Below, in pieces: positions 55,814 to 64,000 of a stretch of DNA of 64,000 nt (positions are counted from its first letter, which is position 1; each line of letters begins with the position of its first letter). Location: assembly GCA_035222895.1 (NCBI GenBank), contig JAVYIG010000691.1, positions 1 to 64,000 on the forward strand, read 5' to 3'. The notes under the pieces were generated by a model that had not been told where the DNA came from, did no database searches, and was given only the letters and a program-made list of their open reading frames with translations. Both the position numbers and the translations under genes were made by a program. This stretch comes from Strongylocentrotus droebachiensis (Eukaryota > Echinodermata > Echinoidea > Camarodonta > Strongylocentrotidae).

Positions 55814-57136
55814 CTACTGTGTGCACTTGATCCGATTAAAAGTCCTCTGAAAGATAGTCACCACATTTCTACGAAATATAGGATTGACTGCAATAAAAAC
55901 AAAGAAATTAATCATATGATTTGAACTTCGAACACGGACAAGAAGAGAATGGATTTTGGGATCAATAAGCTTTGTGAATACGAACGGTATCATTGCTAAG
56001 AGGATATATGGGAACCATGTGATCAAACAAAATATTGTGACGACGAGGAACATTTTAGTCGTTTTGCTCCCAGGGACATTAATTGTTCGATGTGAGGGTA
56101 AAGGAGTATCCCCCACTTTCTTGCCTCCATAGACGATGCGGCTTGGAGGTCGTCGAGTGCATTTCCCCGCGCCGTCTGAAGGTCCATCGCTTCCTCCGTT
56201 GTCCCTGTTTCCCAGGAATGTTTTCCTAGCTGCGGACCGCTGTCCGAGTACCGTTAGGCGATTAGCAGGCAGGATCGACGTTGTTTTCACAGCTTTTGCC
56301 TTACCAGATCTGGCCCTACCAGTTTTAGCTTTACCGGATTTGCCACTGTGGCCATAATGAGCAGGATCTGATCTTGAGCTTCCAGCCAATAATCCGCTGT
56401 TGGCTAAAGCGATAGAACCGTTGCGAGTGTCAGACCATGCCACACGGCCTGAAACTGAGGGTACTTTTCCCGATTCAGGCTGAGGTTTTAGAACTCCAAG
56501 TTGATTTGACCGATCCATGTCTCTTCGAATTGTTTCCTGCCTCGTGATTACCAGATACACACGCACATAGGAGTATATGCAGCCAAGAAATACGAATAGA
56601 AACGCCAGTGCTTGAAGTGTTCTGGATAGTCTAGAAGCCCACGATAGTGGTTTGTGTAGAAAATAGAAGCCTTGTCTCCCATGTTGCATGGGCACAATCT
56701 CGACGTGAAAAGGTAAAAGAAGGGATATCCCAATAGCGAAGATGATGCTGGCGGAAGCTATCAGTATAGCCCGAAACTTGGTAGAACGTCTGAACTGTTT
56801 GCATATGATCAAGTAGCGATCCACGGCGATGATGAATGTGATGAAAAGCGTTGCTAGTGAACATGCCTGTCTCAGGATCACCAGACCCCAGCATAAAGCA
56901 CTGGATGCGATCACCTGACCTACGGCTGCAGGAGGCGGACAAACACAGGCGATTAGGTCTATAATGGCCTGGATCATGATCAGAACATCGGTACTCTTCC
57001 AAGGTCTCTTCCGAATATACACACCAAAGATCAGCAAGTTCCCTGGCACACCCAGAACGAATATTGTCCACTGCATGAATGCCGAGATAATGCTGGTCGC
57101 AACCATCATTACCCGCAGTGCTCGAGAAAAGCTCAT
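55814..57136 (-). CDS. Rhodopsin-class GPCR, single exon, 440 aa
   Basis: This is a seven-helix class A G-protein-coupled receptor with unknown ligand. Helices are TM1 17-40 with GN at 32-33, TM2 48-68 with Asp60, TM3 82-108 ending DRY (106-108), TM4 122-142, TM5 172-196, TM6 361-385 with FCLITWFP, and TM7 405-421 ending NPIF in place of NPxxY. The third intracellular loop is about 165 residues, rich in Gly, Ser, Lys and Arg (SGKSGKAKTGRARSGKAKAV). TM3 has Cys82, but I see no Cys in the second extracellular loop, so the usual disulfide may be absent. I chose the first in-frame ATG (57134-57136); the frame stays open 12 more codons with no ATG. The tail after TM7 is short. Intronless class A receptors are common in echinoderm expansions, but the subfamily is not assigned. 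Confidence 0.9.
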   Translation of the reverse strand: MSFSRALRVMMVATSIISAFMQWTIFVLGVPGNLLIFGVYIRKRPWKSTDVLIMIQAIIDLIACVCPPPAAVGQVIASSALCWGLVILRQACSLATLFITFIIAVDRYLIICKQFRRSTKFRAILIASASIIFAIGISLLLPFHVEIVPMQHGRQGFYFLHKPLSWASRLSRTLQALAFLFVFLGCIYSYVRVYLVITRQETIRRDMDRSNQLGVLKPQPESGKVPSVSGRVAWSDTRNGSIALANSGLLAGSSRSDPAHYGHSGKSGKAKTGRARSGKAKAVKTTSILPANRLTVLGQRSAARKTFLGNRDNGGSDGPSDGAGKCTRRPPSRIVYGGKKVGDTPLPSHRTINVPGSKTTKMFLVVTIFCLITWFPYILLAMIPFVFTKLIDPKIHSLLVRVRSSNHMINFFVFIAVNPIFRRNVVTIFQRTFNRIKCTQ

Positions 57137-58195
57137 TAGCAAATGAAATATAATTGAGAGAAAACTCCTCAAGATGAATAGTGCAGCGAGGATTCTTTGT
57201 TTGATTATAATCGACGTGTCGCACCGAGAGAGAGAGAGTTACAAGCAGAGCAATGATAATCGTTTTCCAGTAGTTGCAGCTTACTATACATCGACAAAGT
57301 ATAACAAATCTAAATTTGCAGTAAGTACTGACTGATTGTTCATCTATGCCAATTTGAAATCTTCACGTGCATGAGCATAAAAAAAATGCAACAGAAAGTT
57401 CAACTAGACGGAATACCGTATGAAAATTAAATCCTCTCGCCGATTCTTGTTTCCGCCCCTAACTCCTCTCCCCCTCATTCTCTTTCTCTCTCTTATTTTA
57501 TTCATTTCTATGACAAATTTATCAGTTTCTTCCGCTCCCTATCTCCTTTGAATACCTTTCTTCTTTTTTCCACCATATATTAATAATCTCTGTCATTTGA
57601 TAAAAGATACATGCGTAACTGTAACCATGGGAAATTGTTAGTGACATACTCAAAGTAATTGTCATGGAAATGTCGGTTTATTATATATTCTTTGATTTGA
57701 TTTATTGATGTCTGATTTCATAAAGAAAAAATGGCATATGCATGGAATCTAAGGCTGCCTTGATTAACAAAAAGCAATCGAACCCTTTCAGTAAGTTCAT
57801 TTTTATGATAGCAGAAAATTAGAAAATAAGAAGATTTCTGGCGAAAGTTTGGATAAGTCGGACCGATTAAAAAAAAAAAGGTTTATTAATGTGTGAAAGA
57901 TAAGGTAACTACACTCTATAAGGGTGCAATTGTGTGCTGATTTGCATCCACGTACTCGTATTTCGTAGAGGGTGCTGCTTATGTAGCAGAATCGTACCTT
58001 TATTTCTTAGTGTGTAAGTCCATGCGAATCTCAAACTAGCAGTTCGGTCAGTGGACTGTGACGTAGCTGCGGATAACTCTACCGTTTGTCTTGTCCAAAA
58101 TATCATTAATGTTTGTATATCTCCTAAATTCCCTCTCACTTGGGGCACTACTCAAAATATATATTATTGGTAGCATATTATTATAGGTCTTCATA
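57137..58195. other. 5' flank of the GPCR gene
   Basis: The promoter of the receptor should lie here on the - strand. I see GA-rich tracts and no clear core motif. The part at about 57241-57300 is conserved in the inverted copy at 61153-61216, so the duplication carried some 5' flank. The rest shows no gene. Confidence 0.45.
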
Positions 58196-58590
58196 ATTAT
58201 GGAATGTCGATTCGACATGCGGGGATTTTAGTTGGTAAAATGTACATGTATATGTGTTGGCTAATTCCATGTTTTTTTTCAAAGAAAATGTTCATGGCTT
58301 TTGGTTTAAATTGAGTCTTCAAGATTCTATACAGAAATTATTTTTTCGGTGTACACATTTAAAATGCCGAAGGTGAATATGTTTGGAGATTATTGTAATG
58401 GGTTCTTATTTCAATCAATAATCCCGAAGGCTTAGTTACTGGATGTTAAAATAAAGAAAGAGAGAGCTTGCATCTACTCTAGATTGAAAGAGGATGTGAT
58501 ATGTATGCCAATTGAATCAGAAATCTAATATGCAAGCGGCACTAATACTTTGCGGTATAGTAGGAAGAAAGGAAATCTGGAGAAAAAAAA
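58196..58590 (+). repeat. Dispersed repeat, first copy
   Basis: This block matches 62440-62770 in the same orientation. Shared stretches include the region around atatgcaagcggcactaata followed by aggaagaaaggaaatctgga, and a gttactggatgttaaaat segment. It is moderately diverged, with indels. Confidence 0.6.
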
Positions 58591-58650
58591 AACTGTGCTG
58601 TAGAATTTTACCACGTTTTATTTATTTCCCAATATATATGTTAAGCGGGA

Positions 58651-58704
58651 GAAAGAGAGGTGTTAGAGAGAGAGGGAGAGAGAGAGAGAGAGAGGGGGGG
58701 GGGT
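58651..58704. repeat. (GA)n-Gn hybrid microsatellite
   Basis: A GA-rich tract passes into a run of about 10 G and then TGACG. Confidence 0.9.
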
Positions 58705-59392
58705 GACGAAACAGAGATTCAGGGAAGAGGCACAGTGTAAGATCGGTGAAGGATGAAAAAGAATGCTATTGAACTGAGAGCTTAAAGAGAAGGTAAAGTT
58801 CTGGGGAGAGGTGAAAATAATTTGTGAGCTTTATCATTGTTAATATATTATTATGCGAGTATTCAAGAACTGCAGATGAAAAAGTTTCCCTGAAAAGTAT
58901 GGCTCTTCAAATACCTTCATAGAGCTGGTAAAATATTATTGATCAGAAAAAGTAGGAGGAGAAAAAACAAGGTCATTTTTTTACGAAAAAAATATTGTGC
59001 GCTCTGCAAGAAAAGAGTGAAAGGAACATCTCGGCATGAACAAGCACTTCGCATGAAAAGGTTGACAAAAGGTCTACTTGCTTCAAGACTTCGTGTAGCA
59101 ATACAACAAGGTGTATAGTTCTATGGAAAAAGAAAAGAAACGCTCTGTAGACATAGTATTTTAAAATATTGTACTGAATCTACAATTGCTTCGGATAAGG
59201 GTTTGTTTTTTCAGTCAAAGGTAATACCAGTAACAGAAAGTACCCATTGAATATTGGATTAAAAGGGAAAGTAAATGTTTTTTCCTTAACATATTACCAA
59301 ATAATTGATAAATCGTACTAAATCTTGGGTACACTTTATCAAATTTTACCCCAACAAACATTCATAGTCCCTAATATCTGATATGGCCGTTT
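58705..59392. other. Non-genic AT-rich spacer
   Basis: I see no gene or clear repeat in this stretch between the GA microsatellite and the tandem duplication. Confidence 0.45.
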
Positions 59393-59588
59393 CATCACAC
59401 TACACGCGCATATACCACGCCTCTTGTATCCGCGTCCTTGCCAATTCGAACTATGCCGGTTGTAAAATCTTTCTCCTGATTAAAGATTTTCATCACACTA
59501 CACGCGCATATACCACGCCTCTTGTATCCGCGTCCTTGCCAATTCGAACTATGCCGGTTGTAAAATCTTTCTCCTGATTAAAGATTTT
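59393..59588. repeat. 98-bp exact tandem duplication
   Basis: Two adjacent 98-bp units (59393-59490 and 59491-59588), each beginning catcacactacacgcgcata and ending taaagatttt, are identical as read. The lack of any difference suggests a very recent event, a polymorphic locus or an assembly artefact. Confidence 0.95.
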
Positions 59589-60941
59589 GAGTCACAGGTG
59601 ATTTTCAAGAATACCTATATCGTACAAGGTACCGAGTGATTTCTCCCTTTCTCTCTATCTCTAAGTTTCTTTCTCATAACCAAAGACAACACACGCACGC
59701 ACACGCACATACACACACGCGCACGCTCACTCGCACGCATACATGAACCCACACACTCACTTTAAATAGGTCTCGAATAATCCTCTCCTTATCTTTATTT
59801 CTTGTGATCAATGGTGATTATTCTGTCCCTTTTGATTGATTATCTCGCTCTTATTTGACAGGATATTTGTGTCGGTATTTAGAAGAAAGATATGGCATAA
59901 ATAACTCGTCGATTATTTAACCGTTCAGCGAAAGCGCCGACGGAAACGAATCACTCTTATTTTACAAGCTCACACAAGAGAAGACAGGCGACTTCTTTAT
60001 GAAAATAATTACTGAAAGCAAGGCTTATCCATGATTATCTGGAAAAACGAGATATAATCTATATACACTTACATTTTCCAGGAACTAGATTTGGGAATCC
60101 AGTCTCTCTCTCTTTTCTCTCGAGTAGGAGACAGTGTGGGGGGGGGGGGGGAATTGCTTCTTTTTCTGTATATTCGCAAATGATAACAAGTTTGGTATAG
60201 AGAGACCCCCGCCAAAAATAAAAACTGATAACAAAAAAGAAAAATGTAGTAACTGCGGTTGTTTACACAAATAACTCAACATACAAATTTGCTTTTTTCT
60301 AAACGATAATCAGATGAAAGATTGTGAATTACATGACACTGGCAAGTAAGATAAAAGTTTTTAAAATAAAAAAGCTCTTCAAGGGCCCTTTAAAATTCTA
60401 TGTGAAATATTACTTCCAAAGTAATTAAGTCATTAATATCCATGATTTTACTTACATAAGCTCGGACCACAGTAAAGGAACAGATCGTCATTACATATAT
60501 CTAGCAGAGAGGCCTTTGGTGAGTATTCACATCAATTTGTTTGCAAGTAGGGAATACGTAATTAGTAATGATTTTACCCGACTGTGTACTTGTCTATTAT
60601 GTTTGTTGAAATGCTTTTTAATATATGTAAAACTTGCAATGTAATTTAGCTTTCGGGCTACCATTTTGAAGTTGTCTAATAAAAAACCATTCTACTACTA
60701 CTACTACTACACACTGTATCTAAAATAAAACAAATTATAAGCAAATTCAATAATTGCCTTTTGCTTGCGTGTTACGATCATATATATCCAACTGAGCAAT
60801 ATCAAGATTTTGTAACAGTCACATAGCAAGCTGTTTTGTCACCAGAATCCCAATTCGTTCTCTTCAGACGGTTCGCAAATTGTTGGTAATGTAATAGCAT
60901 TACTTGATAACGGTTTTTAATAATATATAGTACAATAATAT

Positions 60942-60984
<43 letters not shown>

Positions 60985-61152
60985 GAGGAGGGGGGGGGGG
61001 GAGGCGTGAATCGGCGAGTGGGGTAATTTCCTAAATGTTTTGTATCCGATCGATTAAGTTTTATTGTATTTATTTCAGTGTTCACGTTAGTGACCTCAAA
61101 GCCGCATGGACGTAGGATCTGTCTGCCCCTACAATATATACAATATTGTATG
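59589..61152. other. Non-genic spacer with microsatellites
   Basis: The spacer holds a CA-rich tract near 59690-59760, a run of about 14 G near 60139-60153, a short CTA tract near 60696-60710, and a (GA)n tract followed by a G run at 60941-61003. I see no gene. Confidence 0.55.
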
Positions 61153-61860
61153 AACATACTTTGTCGATGTATAAGAAGCGGCAACTACTGGAATATAAAA
61201 TGTATTGCTCTGCTTGAAATTCAGGAAGTATTTGTTGTTAAAAATACCTCTCTCTTGGTGCTACACTACAGATTATAAGTAAATAAAGTATGCTATCTTC
61301 TAAACAATCCACTCTCATGGGCCTCTAAATTATCCAGAACGCTTCAAGACTTTTTGTTCGTGTTTCTGGTAATCACTTGACAAGAAGAAGTCGTAGAGAC
61401 ACGGACCGGGCAAATCTGCTTGGAGTTCGTACACCTCAGCCATCAATGAGGAATAGTACCATAAGTTTCAAGCCGCGAGGTATGGTCCAACACTTGCAAA
61501 GGTTCTATTGCTTTTGCCAACAGATAGGCAAGAAAACAATTGCATATCCCTTTACAGCTGTACCCTTACACCGAACAATTAATGTCCCTGGAGCGAAACG
61601 AATAAAATGTCCCTAGTGGTCACAATATTCTGTTTTAATCACAACGTTCCAATATATCAGCTAAGCAATGTTATCGTTCATATTTACAAAGCTTATGGAT
61701 TACAAAACACATTTTCTTCTTATTTTTGTTCAAAGTTTAACTCAGATGATAATTTTTTGTTTGTTTTTGTTGCAGTAAATCTTAGCTTTCGAAGAAATGA
61801 GGTGACTATCTATATGGGACTTGTAAATTTTAAGTTCCTACAATAGCCGTATATGTCTAA
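61153..61860 (+). pseudogene. Broken inverted copy of the GPCR
   Basis: The segment starts with a copy of the GPCR 5' flank (ctttgtcgatgtata then gcggcaactactgg). It skips nearly all of TM1-TM4, then matches from the loop before TM5 (cctctaaattatccagaacg) to the C terminus. Recognisable blocks include DTDRANLLGVRTPQPS against DMDRSNQLGVLKPQPE, PLHRTINVPGAK against PSHRTINVPGSK, and VVTIFC in TM6. An Arg codon in the VIT-R-Q motif is replaced by TGA (61378-61380). The third loop is mostly deleted and there are frameshifts in TM6-TM7. It is opposite in orientation to the intact gene. Confidence 0.85.
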
Positions 61861-62439
61861 AATGTTATAAGAAAAAAACTTACCCGTGGTTGGCAGATCC
61901 ATGATTCGCTGGTCTGGGAAGCTGATTCACAATAAATAAAGAATCAATGACACAAACTGTAACAAGTATAACACAAACAAACAATTACATAAATATTGTT
62001 TTTCCCGTGCAAGCATTATCTTTTAATATGTTCAAATACCTTGAATTAAACTCTTAATTTCTGAATTCGACAACAATGCCAACATTACTGGAGTGTGGCA
62101 ACGTTCAACTGACCATTACATGTATCATCGTCGTTCCCAACACATGTTTTTAGCAAAATTGATGATAATAATCTATAATTGAAACGTAAGAACTTGGCAA
62201 TGACTATTACGATATTCGAACATTGGATAATTATACAATATGCTATTGACATTAAATTTGAGTTGATTTTGCAACAGTATTTGGGATTGTCTTTTAACAA
62301 TAATGAATAAAAGTAAATTAATTACGGTGATATTTTTCCAGGGCAGCCGCATCACCATAATCAATCTTCACGAGAGCCTTGCAAGACCACCTACATGTAT
62401 ATGGAATAAAGGAAACAAGTTCAGATCTTTATTTCGCTA
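61861..62439. other. Non-genic AT-rich spacer
   Basis: I see no gene. A short piece just after the pseudogene (agccgtatatgt) still matches the 3' flank of the intact GPCR. Confidence 0.4.
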
Positions 62440-62770
62440 TCTAGGCAAGCACCCTCGATTTGAAATGCGGTGATAATTGGTAAAATATACATGCTTTTGC
62501 GTTAGCCCATTATTTATAATATTCACTGAAAAAAACCGCCCACTTTCATAACTTGAGGCTTAAAATGAGCTTTTGAGAGAATGTGTAATAGTTTTTTTTT
62601 TAATACAAATGATAATAAGGAATACTAGTTATTGAATGTTAAAACAAAATAATAAGTGTCACTTAACATCTATTCTGGATTGATGTACATGTATGTAAAT
62701 TAGATCGGAAATAAAATATGCAAGAGGCTCTAAAACGTTATGGTAGTGGGAAGAACAAAAATATGGAGAA
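62440..62770 (+). repeat. Dispersed repeat, second copy
   Basis: It matches 58196-58590 in direct orientation, for example atatgcaagaggctctaaaa and gaacaaaaatatggagaaaa. It does not belong to the inverted GPCR duplication, because its orientation relative to the receptor copies is wrong for that. Confidence 0.55.
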
Positions 62771-62882
62771 AATTGTTAGGATTTTCGAGCCAACTGATCT
62801 GGTGAGCGAGAAATTACATAAGACAAATCGCTTAACAAAAAGAAAATTGATGAAAGTGATATAGATTACAAGAAAGCACACA

Positions 62883-63790
62883 TTCAAGTTCAAGTTCAAG
62901 TTCAGTTTATTCAATTCCAATATAATATACAAAACAGAATACAATCATGACAGAATAAGAGTATAAGTCGATCAATAATACAAAATAAGGTAAAATTATA
63001 AAACTATAAAGTGATACATCAGATAACAACATAAGATAGAGCATTATTGGAATTGGGTGGCCATAAAAAACCATGTGGATTTGTCGAGACGACCACCCTT
63101 GATGAAGGTAAAATACGTTTCATTTAACATTCAATATAATATAGAAAATTTAAAAGATAATAAAGGTCTATAAAGGAATAAACAATTATGAAAATATGAC
63201 ATAATTTATTTTAAAAATACATAACCGCACAAACCCACCACAGGACAATACAAGGCAGTAAAATCAACAATTCAAAATTTCACACACTTGTGATTAAGTA
63301 CGATTTGAGTTTTCTTTTAAAGGTATTCATTGAGTTAAGTGATTTTATTTCTAGTGGGAGATTATTCCAGATAACAGGAGCATGATGTCTAAAAAAGAAT
63401 AGTGAGTAATTAACAGTCCATAGATGATATTTATTTCTGCTTCTTGTATTATGGTCATGAACAGTTGTATTAGAAGTGAGCATTGATGATAATGATTTAT
63501 GGAGCATATTCTGCTTATGTTTAAAAAGTCATATTAAGCAGTAGTAAGAGTTGAGTTGAAACACAGTGAGAACATTAAATTTAACAAATAATTCTTTAGT
63601 ATGTGCTTGTCTCCAAGAAAATGAACATATACGAAGAGCTCTTTTCTGTAATAAATACAATGGTTGTAATTTTGTTGGATATGTGTTTACCCACACTACA
63701 TTACAATAAGATAAATAATGCAATACTAAGGTATTATACAAAGTAATAAGAATACGTTGAGGGAAGAAATTGCTAAGTTTACATATTTGT
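62883..63790 (-). mobile_element. 5'-truncated CR1/L2-like LINE
   Basis: On the - strand the end of a reverse-transcriptase ORF (about 63785 down to 63277) is followed by a 3' UTR of about 370 bp. The element ends at 62883-62906 in tandem TTGAAC hexamers with no poly(A). A short tandem tail is the CR1/L2 style of 3' end. The 5' part of the element is missing. Confidence 0.8.
63277..63785 (-). pseudogene. LINE reverse-transcriptase C-terminal remnant
   Basis: The reading on the - strand contains HYLSYCNVVWVNTYPTKLQP and LYLLQKRALRIC, then HNTRSRNKY, APVIWNNLPLEIKSLNS and FKRKLKSYLI. These are the typical end of CR1/L2/Rex-type reverse transcriptases (the thumb and C-terminal part). One in-frame TGA at 63529-63531 breaks the frame, and the catalytic YxDD part is absent. 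It is therefore dead. Confidence 0.85.
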
Positions 63791-64000
63791 ATTTGTCTAG
63801 GATGAGAAACTTAAAAGACAGCTGGGTGACGGGCACATACACACAATCAACTAATTTAAAGAAACAATGACATCAATCAATACTAAAATAATCTGAATGT
63901 ATATAGCATTAAATAAGAAATAAGCGCTTGACAGATGTTACCACCCCAGTCATCGGATTCATTCACGCACAATGTGCTCCATGTCTACTCGCTAGGGAGT
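63791..64000. other. Non-genic right edge
   Basis: Nothing supportable is seen between the truncated LINE and the end of the window. Confidence 0.4.

Noticed and set aside
56631..57224. 197-codon frame on the - strand overlapping the GPCR
   Set aside because: It is an alternative frame of the GPCR exon with no recognisable domain; the GPCR frame has all seven helices.

Overview
This window looks like nuclear DNA of a marine deuterostome invertebrate, most likely an echinoderm and probably a sea urchin. It is AT-rich and holds one intron-rich gene and one single-exon receptor gene. The rest is dominated by tRNA-derived SINEs, miniature inverted-repeat transposons (MITEs), LINE 3' ends, microsatellites and long dG:dC runs. 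No bacterial-style operon or promoter signals are present. The organism call is an inference from gene structure and repeat style, not from a database match.

The main gene runs on the + strand from about 18.16 kb to 50.40 kb. It encodes an M13 (neprilysin / endothelin-converting-enzyme-like) type II membrane zinc metallopeptidase. I reconstructed 21 coding exons whose splice phases join into one open frame of 786 visible residues. It has a cytosolic tail, a signal anchor, the HExxH zinc site (HELMH), the third zinc ligand (GENIAD) and a C-terminal CGVW. The first, ATG-bearing exon lies further upstream and is not securely located. Two of the 20 introns (4 and 16) use GC-AG instead of GT-AG boundaries. 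A decayed copy of the start of exon 14 sits 91 bp upstream of the real one.

At 55.8-57.1 kb on the - strand is an intact intronless rhodopsin-class GPCR of 440 residues with a long basic third intracellular loop. About 4 kb further on (61.15-61.86 kb, + strand) is a broken inverted copy of the same gene, with its 5' flank, carrying a stop codon, deletions and frameshifts.

Region by region: 0-18 kb is mostly non-genic, with a possible orphan exon at 2.5 kb, several SINEs and MITEs, and many G/C runs. 18-50 kb is the peptidase gene, whose introns hold most of the transposons. 50.4-51.8 kb is its 3' UTR. 52.36-53.24 kb is an 880-bp near-perfect palindrome flanked by TA. 54.57-55.09 kb is a TTAA-flanked MITE. 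55.8-62 kb is the GPCR and its pseudogene with a 98-bp exact tandem duplication between them. 62.9-63.8 kb is a 5'-truncated CR1/L2-like LINE.

The two genes have no evident shared pathway. Both products would sit in the plasma membrane. The peptidase would cleave peptides outside the cell and the GPCR would sense an unknown ligand. A functional link is speculation.
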